From DAOTWP01 sp034435675 (GTDB lineage Bacteria > Chloroflexota > Anaerolineae > Aggregatilineales > Phototrophicaceae), in contig DAOTWP010000314.1 of assembly GCA_034435675.1 (NCBI GenBank), positions 1 through 17,323 on the forward strand: a stretch of DNA of 17,323 bases, written 5' to 3'. How positions within the stretch are numbered: position 1 is the first letter of the stretch; each line of letters begins with the position of its first letter. The position numbers and the translations under genes were made by a program. The notes beneath the pieces were generated by a model that was not told the DNA's origin, made no database searches, and was given only the letters and a program-made list of their open reading frames with translations. Of this stretch, positions 7,942 through 14,429 are shown piece by piece.

Positions 7942-8637
7942 TCAGCCCTGCGGCGGCTGCACGCGGATCAACTCCGCGAGGTTGTGCCCGATAATGCGAT
8001 ACTCGTCTTTCAGCCGCAGTTGCAGCGGTCCGTTGAACGGGGCGCGGTGCAGCACATGCAGCGCTGTGCCGGGCAGCAGCCCCAGCGCGGCGATATATTC
8101 CAACCGGTCTGGTTCGCGCGTGCGCACGCGCGACACGACCAGATCCACATTCTCCGGCGCTTCGGACAGCAGCACATCGTGCAGCGTTTCGAGCCTGCCT
8201 TCCGGGGTGGGGATTGGCTCGCCGTGCGGGCAGTGTGTCGGGTTGCCTGCCATCTCCGCCATGCGCTGCGTCAGGATTTCGCTCAAGCCCTGCGCCATGC
8301 GGTAGGCTTCCTGGTGCACCTCGTGCCAGCCGAAACCCATCACATTGACCAGAAATGCCTCGGCAATGCGGTGGCGGCGCAGCTCTTTGAGCGCTTCCTG
8401 TTCGCCGTCCGGGGTCAGGGTGATGCCCTGATACGGCTCATGCAGCAGCAGCCCTTTGTCCTTCAGTTTGGTCACCATCCGGTTGACAGCCGGGGCGCTG
8501 ACATCCAGCATCTCCGCCAGTTCGGAGGTACTCACGTACACAGTGGTGCGGTCGCCGCGATCTTGCAGACGGTAGATTTCCGCCAGATATTTGCGCATCG
8601 TGCGCCGCAGGTCAAGCTGAGTTTCAAGTTCGTTCAT
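7942..8637 (-). CDS. DtxR-family regulator with altered metal site
   Basis: A 231-residue transcription regulator with the three-part DtxR/IdeR layout: an N-terminal winged helix (about 15-75, with helix-turn-helix STSELAEMLDVSAPAVNRMV), a dimerisation and metal-binding domain (about 76-145, ending in CPHGEPIP) and a C-terminal FeoA/SH3-like domain (about 160-225). Such proteins bind operators when loaded with Fe(II) or Mn(II). By alignment with DtxR, ancillary-site residues His79, Glu83 and His98 are kept (His89, Glu93, His108). The primary-site ligands Met10, Cys102, Glu105 and His106 appear as Lys16, Tyr112, Ala115 and Gln116. Metal response may therefore be changed or lost. The ribosome binding site is weak. 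The gene is divergent from the LysM gene and has its own extended -10 promoter. Its targets are unknown. Confidence 0.9.
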   Translation of the reverse strand: MNELETQLDLRRTMRKYLAEIYRLQDRGDRTTVYVSTSELAEMLDVSAPAVNRMVTKLKDKGLLLHEPYQGITLTPDGEQEALKELRRHRIAEAFLVNVMGFGWHEVHQEAYRMAQGLSEILTQRMAEMAGNPTHCPHGEPIPTPEGRLETLHDVLLSEAPENVDLVVSRVRTREPDRLEYIAALGLLPGTALHVLHRAPFNGPLQLRLKDEYRIIGHNLAELIRVQPPQG

Positions 8638-8688
8638 GGCAACATTGTCAATTCTTGCGCCAGTTCAGTGCCGGTCAGACTGCACACG

Positions 8689-8697
8689 ATTGTAGCA
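8689..8697 (-). promoter_or_regulatory. Extended -10 (TGCTACAAT) for DtxR-family gene
   Basis: TGCTACAAT on the minus strand, 51 bases before the regulator's ATG, matches the TGnTAnnAT extended -10 form. No good -35 is seen at 17 bases (CCTGAA). It differs by one base from the element in front of the glycosyltransferase operon and tatC. Confidence 0.55.
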
Positions 8698-8744
8698 TAG
8701 TTCGGCGCGAATTCAGGACACAAGCATAACGTTCTGTTTCGGGT

Positions 8745-8750
8745 TATACT
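8745..8750 (+). promoter_or_regulatory. Candidate -10 (TATACT) for LysM gene
   Basis: TATACT lies 36 bases before the LysM start codon and matches the TATAAT consensus at five of six positions. No convincing -35 box is present at the usual distance, so the call is tentative. Confidence 0.35.
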
Positions 8751-8786
8751 GGTGTTAAACACGCGCGATGGAGAAAGAGGGTTTTT

Positions 8787-9425
8787 ATGCGCCGTCTGCT
8801 GATGATTCTGACCGTGCTGTTTCTGCTGGTGCTGGCAGCGCCTGTGGTCAGGGCACAGAGCCAGCAGTACGTCGTCCAACCCGGCGACACGCTTGACGCC
8901 ATCGGACGACGCTATAACCTGAATGTCGCCTGCCTTGCCGTGCGCAACAATATCACCAATCCTAACCGCATCTATCGCGGGCAGGTCATCACGCTGGATT
9001 CCACCTGTCCGGCATATGGCGCGCCGTTTGGCACGGGCGGACCGGGCAGAGCAACGTATATTGTGCAGCCCGGCGATTATATGAACCTGATCGCCCGGCG
9101 CTTCAACCTTGATCTTGCCTGCCTGATCACGCGCAACGGACTGCCCAACGCCAATGTCATTCGCCCCGGTCAGCAGTTGATTATTGACTATAGCTGCCCG
9201 GCATACAGCGGCTTCACCCTGCCTGCCACCGGCGGACCTGTGATCAACCCGCCCGCCAGCAGCTTCCCCTACACTGTGCAGCGCGGCGACAGCCTGGGGC
9301 GCATCGGGCAGGCGCTGAATTATGATCCCTACTGCATCGCGCGCGTCAACGGCATCAGCAACCCGAACCTGATTTATCCGGGGCAGGTGCTGACGATCAG
9401 CACGGCGTGCCCGCGCCTGCGCTGA
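8787..9425 (+). CDS. Secreted protein with three LysM domains
   Basis: A 212-residue exported protein. Residues 1-24 form a signal peptide ending near VRAQ. Three LysM domains follow, starting with YVVQPGDTL (28), YIVQPGDYM (91) and YTVQRGDSL (162), each closing with a PGQ or RGQ turn and a hydrophobic strand. LysM modules bind N-acetylglucosamine chains in peptidoglycan, so the protein is likely held in the cell wall or at septa. No catalytic domain is attached. Each LysM has a Cys in its second half and another just after its last strand: Cys49/74, Cys112/137 and Cys183/208, each pair exactly 25 residues apart, which suggests one disulfide per domain. GAGGG lies close to the ATG. Divergent from the DtxR-family gene; tatC follows on the same strand with its own promoter. 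Confidence 0.92.
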   Translation: MRRLLMILTVLFLLVLAAPVVRAQSQQYVVQPGDTLDAIGRRYNLNVACLAVRNNITNPNRIYRGQVITLDSTCPAYGAPFGTGGPGRATYIVQPGDYMNLIARRFNLDLACLITRNGLPNANVIRPGQQLIIDYSCPAYSGFTLPATGGPVINPPASSFPYTVQRGDSLGRIGQALNYDPYCIARVNGISNPNLIYPGQVLTISTACPRLR

Positions 9426-9450
9426 ACGCCTGCGCACAGCGCGGACAATC

Positions 9451-9459
9451 TGGTACAAT
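9451..9459 (+). promoter_or_regulatory. Extended -10 (TGGTACAAT) for tatC
   Basis: TGGTACAAT lies 40 bases before the tatC ATG. It is identical to the element on the opposite strand in front of the glycosyltransferase operon (6813-6821). No good -35 is seen. It implies that tatC is transcribed independently of the LysM gene. Confidence 0.55.
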
Positions 9460-9499
9460 CAGCAGCAGTGGATAATGCCAGGCTGCTGAGGATGCGTGC

Positions 9500-10314
9500 A
9501 TGACGAATACACCACAGGGCGCTGCTGACGGGGAAGAGCACGAGCTGCGCATGTCGCTTTTGCAACACCTTGATGAACTGCGCAAACGGCTGGTGCGCGC
9601 GGTGCTGGCGCTGACACTTGCCACGATTATCAGCTTCTTTTTTGCCGAGGCTGTGCTGGACTTCATGCGCGGTCCCTACTGTCGTGTGACCAGCCAACCC
9701 GACCAGTGTGAACTGGTGCTGCTTCGCCCACGGAAGGCGTGATCATTTACTTTCGTGTCGCGCTGATGCTCGGCGGCGTGCTGGCAATCCCGATCATCAC
9801 CTATCAGGCGCTGATGTTCATCTTTCCGGGGCTGACTCGGCGCGAAAAGCGCTATGTGCTCTTTTCCTTGCCCCCCGTGACGATGCTGTTTTTAGTTGGC
9901 GTGGTTTTCTCGTGGTTTGTGCTGATGCCCCCCGCGCTGGGTTTTCTGGAAGGCTTCCAGCAGCAGCAGTTCCGCACGGAATGGACCGCGGACGGTTACA
10001 TCGGTTTCGTGACCGCGCTGGTCTTCTGGATGGGGGTGGCGTTTGAGACGCCGCTGGTGTTTTTTGTGCTGTCGCTGTTGGGGCTGGTTACGGCGCGTTT
10101 GCTGATCAGCAACTGGCGCATTGCCTTCATTGGCGCGGCGATTGCCGCTGCATTAATCACGCCGACGATTGACCCGGTGAACATGTTTCTGGTCATGGGT
10201 CCGCTGCTGGCGCTATATGCGTTGAGCATTGTGCTGGTATTTATCGGGCGGCGCATCACAGGCATCAGCGACGAGAACGCGCCGCAGCCCGGTATCCAGC
10301 CCGCGCAGGGATAG
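9500..10314 (+). CDS. tatC: Sec-independent translocase TatC, frameshifted
   Basis: TatC is the substrate-receptor subunit of the twin-arginine translocase, a six-helix membrane protein that exports folded proteins. Here the gene is split. The first frame (from ATG 9500, with GAGGA seven bases upstream) gives the N-terminus with HLDELRKRLVRA and runs to CELVLL, then leaves the frame and stops at 9740-9742. The second frame resumes with SPTEGVIIYFRVAL and runs to 10314, including the conserved FPGLTRREKRY, AFETPLVFFVLSLLGLV and TPTIDP segments. One missing base near 9723-9724 explains everything; restoring a TTT run in CTGCTTTCGCCC would give LLSPTEG, the family consensus. About 271 residues when corrected, normal for TatC. 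Both halves are well conserved, so a sequencing or assembly error is likelier than decay. No tatA is seen nearby. Confidence 0.88.
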
Positions 10315-10378
10315 CGAATAATGCGGGGGCGTGCTGCTGTGCGCCCGCCGTGCCAGCTAAGCCACAAAAAGCGGATGG

Positions 10379-10415
10379 GAAAAATACAGGGGCGCAAGAT
10401 GCTGCGCCCGCTGTA
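10379..10415 (-). terminator. Hairpin with U-tract after the cytochrome gene
   Basis: The arms TACAG-GGGCGCA (10385-10396) and TGCGCCC-G-CTGTA (10403-10415) pair over 12 bases with one bulge and an AGATGC loop. On the minus strand the stem is followed by TATTTTTC, the form of an intrinsic terminator for the cytochrome gene that ends at 10506. Its GGGGC-rich arms also resemble the REP-like palindrome at 237-265, so it may be a recruited repeat. On the plus strand it has no T-tract and would not end tatC transcripts efficiently. Confidence 0.6.
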
Positions 10416-10505
10416 AATACCTTGATTCGATTGCTCTGTGCGCGGCGGTCCTGCCTGTTTTCACGCCGCCGCCGCGCCGCCCCGTCGCGCCGCCGCGCTG
10501 TGTCG

Positions 10506-12170
10506 CTACTGCGGCAGCCCGTTGGCAATCCACTGTGTAATCAGACCCAACTGGTGCTCTGTAAGCTGCGCAAAGTGCCCATCCGCCAGCACGTCGAGCA
10601 TTGAGCTTTCGCCCGGCGCGCCCGCGACCACCACCACGCCGCCCGCGCCACCCGCCAGCAGACTCTCGTAATCGGTCAGGCGCAGCCCGTTCGTCGGTAC
10701 TGCCCCATGACAGGCGCCGCACTGCTGCGCGAACAACGGCTGCAGGATTGTGTAGGTGGGGTCGCCGGTGAAGTCTTCCAGCAGCGGCGCGGCAGTCACC
10801 TGATAAATGCCCAGCACCGTCGCCAGTCCGGGGGCGTCAAACCCGGCATATTCCCAAGATGACCCGTGACAGGCGCTGTTGGAGCAGAAGCTCTGGTTAT
10901 CAATGCCGCCGGGGTTGGCGGTGGTGTGACAGTTGGCGCAGCTCGCGTCAAACACGCTGGAATGGCGGCTGATCCAGGTCGAGTCGAGATGCGATTCCGG
11001 CTCGATGCCCGTGGTCAGCGGCAGGGTTGGCTCAATTTCGCCGGGGCGCACGACTGTCGGGATCGAATGGCACAGGTTGCATTCCAACCGGATGACCTCG
11101 CCGCTCGCGCTGAAGTGTTCGCCATCGTGGCAGCGGAAGCAGCCCGGCGAGTCGCGGTGCCCGATGTTGTTCGGGTGCGTGTCCCAGCGCAGCAGTTGTT
11201 CGGGATAATTGCTTTCCTGGTACAGCGTTGAAAGGACATTGATCGCTGCGTGTACCTGTTCCTGTCCTTCGGCATAGAAGTCGGGATAATTCACGCTGTA
11301 GTACTCATCCAGTGACTCGAACGCCGCCAGGGCGTCGTCCGTGCTGGCGTAGGTGCCGGACAGCAGTTCAATCGAGCGCACACGCACAAACGGAATCGCG
11401 CGCGAAAGATCCCCGGCAAACAGGGCGCTGTCCACGGCGCGGTTGGGCGGTTCCAGCAAATGCGCGATGCGGTTGTGACAGGTGGTGCAGTCCATCTCGT
11501 GGATTTCGTACTGCTCAAGATTGCCCGTATCAATCGGGGAATTGATCGCGTTGTAAACAACCGTTTCCCCGCTGGCGGTCTCCACGCGCACCCAGGGGAT
11601 TTCCTGTTCTTCGGGATCCAGCGCGATATAGCTGATTGGGTTCTCGATATGCCAGTGGATGCCGCGTCCCAGCCCTTCGCGTTCGCTGCCGCCGCCGGTG
11701 TGCATCAGCAGGTAAATGGCGTAGGGGTCACTGGTGCGGTTGTTGTCAAAGGTATGGATGACCTGCAAGCTGTCGTCCTGGAACTGCTCTGGCGCGTGGC
11801 ACACTTCGCAGGTTTCGCGGGCGGGGCGCATTTCCGCCGTGCGAATGGGCAGCTCGTAATTTTCCAGAATGGTGTCGGCAATCAGGCGCATATGCCCGGC
11901 TTTGCGGAAGAACTGCACCAGCATCACGTCGCGCCCAATGTGACAGTCCACGCAGGGTACACGCGAATGCGGCGACACCAGATAGCTGGCATATTCCGGC
12001 GGCATGGTGTGGCAGGTTTCGCCGCAGAAAGCGGAGGAGTTGGTGTACTCCCACACCGGCGGGGCTGCCAGCAGAATCCCGGCGAAGCCGAGCAGCACTA
12101 AGCCCAGCGGCAGCAGGTGGAGGGTCAGGGGTCGGTTGAGTCTGGAAAGAAATCGCGTGCGCCGTGCCAT
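10506..12170 (-). CDS. NapC/NirT-like nine-heme cytochrome c
   Basis: A 554-residue membrane-anchored multiheme cytochrome. The ATG at 12170 is chosen because AGGAAG lies seven bases upstream on the minus strand; the frame is open further but without sense. One N-terminal transmembrane helix (about 17-38) is followed at once by a NapC/NrfH-like first haem site, CGETCH (49-54), with Met56 as likely ligand, then CVDCH (73). Further sites: CEVCH 121, CTTCH 228, CFRCH 344, CNLCH 364, CANCH 411, CSNSACH 429 and CGACH 484. The first is CX3CH and the eighth CX4CH; seven are standard. The last 75 residues (LRLTDYESLLAGG onward) resemble the cytochrome c domain of planctomycete-type proteins. NapC-type proteins take electrons from quinol, so this is a candidate quinone-linked electron entry or exit. 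It is divergent from the other cytochrome genes. Confidence 0.88.
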   Translation of the reverse strand: MARRTRFLSRLNRPLTLHLLPLGLVLLGFAGILLAAPPVWEYTNSSAFCGETCHTMPPEYASYLVSPHSRVPCVDCHIGRDVMLVQFFRKAGHMRLIADTILENYELPIRTAEMRPARETCEVCHAPEQFQDDSLQVIHTFDNNRTSDPYAIYLLMHTGGGSEREGLGRGIHWHIENPISYIALDPEEQEIPWVRVETASGETVVYNAINSPIDTGNLEQYEIHEMDCTTCHNRIAHLLEPPNRAVDSALFAGDLSRAIPFVRVRSIELLSGTYASTDDALAAFESLDEYYSVNYPDFYAEGQEQVHAAINVLSTLYQESNYPEQLLRWDTHPNNIGHRDSPGCFRCHDGEHFSASGEVIRLECNLCHSIPTVVRPGEIEPTLPLTTGIEPESHLDSTWISRHSSVFDASCANCHTTANPGGIDNQSFCSNSACHGSSWEYAGFDAPGLATVLGIYQVTAAPLLEDFTGDPTYTILQPLFAQQCGACHGAVPTNGLRLTDYESLLAGGAGGVVVVAGAPGESSMLDVLADGHFAQLTEHQLGLITQWIANGLPQ

Positions 12171-12563
12171 AATTATTCTTCCTCTAACGGTGCTCGTAAA
12201 CCGCCCGTCAGTGCATGGAGGGTGGCAGGGAATGCATCGGTCAAAACAGAAATCTCTTGAGAGGCTTATGTTATCGTATCTGCGCTGCCAGCAGATCATC
12301 CTGCGTGATGATTCTGAATCGTTCCTGCGGATGATTGCGACTGCTGCCCTGTGGACTACAGTATAACCTGCTGCAAAAGCAGTCGGGAAGCTGTTCATCA
12401 ACCTGCCTTTCTGAACAAGGGGATTACCCGCCTTGTCCGGGTTTGTGGATAGCGCGCAGTCTCCAGCAGCGGCGTAAGGAATGGTACCGGAGCCTCATGA
12501 TTGAGGTGCCTGATCGTTGTGGTTGGCGATCTTCTCCATTTACCTGACGAATAGGGCTTTGTT
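12171..12563. other. Divergent control region of the cytochrome locus
   Basis: This 393-base gap lies between two divergent cytochrome gene starts. No convincing protein gene was found. It holds several inverted repeats: ATCATC/GATGAT (12295-12300 and 12307-12312), GATTC-T-GAATC (12309-12319), ACAAGG/CCTTGT (12415-12420 and 12431-12436) and CCTCA/TGAGG (12493-12497 and 12502-12506). TATAAC at 12362-12367 is a possible plus-strand -10, with no good -35 (TTGCGA is 21 bases away). Its length and symmetry elements suggest regulated expression of the locus. A small RNA or short peptide cannot be excluded. Confidence 0.45.
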
Positions 12564-14429
12564 ATGAACCGCAGCAAGAGGATGTACCACCGCTACTTAT
12601 TATTAGGCTTAGGACTGATTGTTGCCGGTCTGATTGTCAGCCTTCCGGTGAAAAGTGTTGGCGCGCAGGATGACGATGCGGCGGAGTATATCGGGGCAGG
12701 CGACTGCCAGGACTGCCACCGCAGCCTCGCCAGAGATCACGAGGAAACACCGCACGCGCTGGCGTTTCAGGAAGTGGCGCGCAATCAGGATAACGTGCTG
12801 GCGGACTTTGAACAGGGCGCGGACGTGCGCACCGTGCAGTTCCCCGGCGAAGACGCGCCGCGCCCCTTCACGGCAGACGACATCGCTTTCGTGATCGGTT
12901 CCGGGCGTTATGCCCAGCGCTACCTCTATGCAGTGGATGACGATGTCTACGCGGTTTTGCCTGCCGAATGGGACACGGTGGCGCAGGTCTGGCGACCGTA
13001 CCTGCTGGCGGCAAGCTGGCCCGCCCCTGAATATGACTGGGTGCAGAACTGCGCGGGCTGCCACACCACCGGGCTGGAAATCGAACGCGGGCGCTGGGAA
13101 GACGAAGGCGTGCAGTGTGAGGCGTGTCACGGTCCTGGCAGCATCCATGCCGAGCTTGCCGACGACGCGGGCAGCCGTCCTGATGATGATGAACTGCTCG
13201 AAATCCATGCGGCGATTGTCGTCAGCCCGGATCCGCAAATCTGCGGGCAGTGCCATAATCAGGGTGTGCAGTTCGACACCGCGCACCCGTACCCCACGAC
13301 GTACCGCCCCGGTGGCACGCTGGCTGCCGCGCCGGATGCGCCGGGCTTCCAGCTCGTTCCTGAAGATGACACCAGTGCGTGGTACGCCAGCGGGCACGCC
13401 CGCCTGAGCAACATGCAGTACAACGAGTGGCTGGCTTCCGGGCACGCCGAATCGCTGGACACGCTCCAGTCGAATGCCAATGCGCAGGACGGCTGCGTGA
13501 CCTGCCACAGCGGCGATTATGCCTTCACAGAGCGCATTCGCGGTGTGTACGAAGACGGCGACCTGTCCGGCGAACCGCCCGCCAGCACGACACTGGCGAC
13601 GGCGCAGTACGGCATCACCTGTGTCACCTGCCACAGCCCGCACGGCGGAGCAGAGAATGACTTCCTGCTGGAACAGTCAACGTATGATCTGTGTACGTCG
13701 TGCCACCGCAACACGGAACTGGTGCAGCCGGTGCATCATCCGGTGGTCGAAATGTTTGAAGGGCAGCCGGTGCTTGAGAGCGTCGCGGCTGTGCCGTCGG
13801 CGCATTTCGCCGCAGAGGACGGTCCGCGCTGTGTCACCTGCCATATGCCGGAGGTTGTGACCAGCACCGGGACGCTCGCCAGCCATTTGTGGCAGCCGGT
13901 AATCCCCGCCGCCGAAACCGACAGCCCGCCCGATGCCTGTTCGGCGTGCCATACCGATTTACTGGCAACCGACCTGCAATCGCTGGTCGAAGATACGCAG
14001 GCGTCTGTGCGTTCGCGGTTGTCGGTGGCGCGTGCGCGGTTGGGCAGCATCACCCCGCCAGCGGAAGGCACTGCCGAACGCGCCGATTATGACCGCGTGG
14101 TGACGGTGCTGGCATTCGTCCAGAACGACGGCAGTCTGGGCGTCCACAATTATGCCTATGCTGATGCCCTGCTGGATGAGACTGCGGTGCTGCTGGCAAA
14201 GCTGAGTGTGCCGGGCGCATCGCTGGAGCCGACGGAAGGACCCGCGCCGACCGCGACGCCAGCACAGCCGCAGCCGATCACAGTGGGTATGGAACTGCCC
14301 GCCCGCACGGGACTGCGCCCGATGACGTTTGTCATCATCGGCTTCACGGCGTTGATTTTGCTTGCAGGTTCAGCCTTGATCCTCTACCGCGCTCGCCGCA
14401 GAGCACGCCGCTCGGAGGTAATCTCATGA
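12564..14429 (+). CDS. Nine-heme cytochrome c, C-terminal membrane anchor
   Basis: A 621-residue exported multiheme cytochrome. A signal peptide (about 1-35, ending SVGAQ) leads the protein outside. Nine CX2CH sites are present at 48, 163, 185, 227, 311, 353, 377, 423 and 459. Between the first two, IGSGRYAQRYLY and the following VYAVLPAEW segment, then CAGCHTTGL and GVQCEACHGPGSIH, are typical of the cytochrome c554-like superfamily. After the last haem comes a helical stretch with GVHNYAYADALLDE, recalling the C-terminal helices of NrfA-type cytochromes, a Pro/Thr linker, one transmembrane helix (about 588-608) and an Arg-rich tail (RARRRARR). It is thus tied to the membrane facing outward. 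No NrfA active-site CXXCK is seen, so electron transfer is likelier than nitrite reduction. TAGGG is seven bases before the ATG. First gene of a three-gene operon. Confidence 0.9.
   Translation: MNRSKRMYHRYLLLGLGLIVAGLIVSLPVKSVGAQDDDAAEYIGAGDCQDCHRSLARDHEETPHALAFQEVARNQDNVLADFEQGADVRTVQFPGEDAPRPFTADDIAFVIGSGRYAQRYLYAVDDDVYAVLPAEWDTVAQVWRPYLLAASWPAPEYDWVQNCAGCHTTGLEIERGRWEDEGVQCEACHGPGSIHAELADDAGSRPDDDELLEIHAAIVVSPDPQICGQCHNQGVQFDTAHPYPTTYRPGGTLAAAPDAPGFQLVPEDDTSAWYASGHARLSNMQYNEWLASGHAESLDTLQSNANAQDGCVTCHSGDYAFTERIRGVYEDGDLSGEPPASTTLATAQYGITCVTCHSPHGGAENDFLLEQSTYDLCTSCHRNTELVQPVHHPVVEMFEGQPVLESVAAVPSAHFAAEDGPRCVTCHMPEVVTSTGTLASHLWQPVIPAAETDSPPDACSACHTDLLATDLQSLVEDTQASVRSRLSVARARLGSITPPAEGTAERADYDRVVTVLAFVQNDGSLGVHNYAYADALLDETAVLLAKLSVPGASLEPTEGPAPTATPAQPQPITVGMELPARTGLRPMTFVIIGFTALILLAGSALILYRARRRARRSEVIS

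Noticed and set aside
8634..9458. Minus-strand frame across the LysM gene
   Set aside because: The plus strand encodes a clear signal peptide and three LysM domains; the minus frame has no recognisable feature.
12609..13643. A 344-codon minus-strand frame in the cytochrome gene
   Set aside because: Nine ordered CX2CH motifs on the plus strand show which strand is coding.
12564..14429. NrfA-type nitrite reductase
   Set aside because: Although the C-terminal helix pattern is reminiscent, there is no CXXCK active-site motif and the protein has nine CX2CH sites and a membrane tail.
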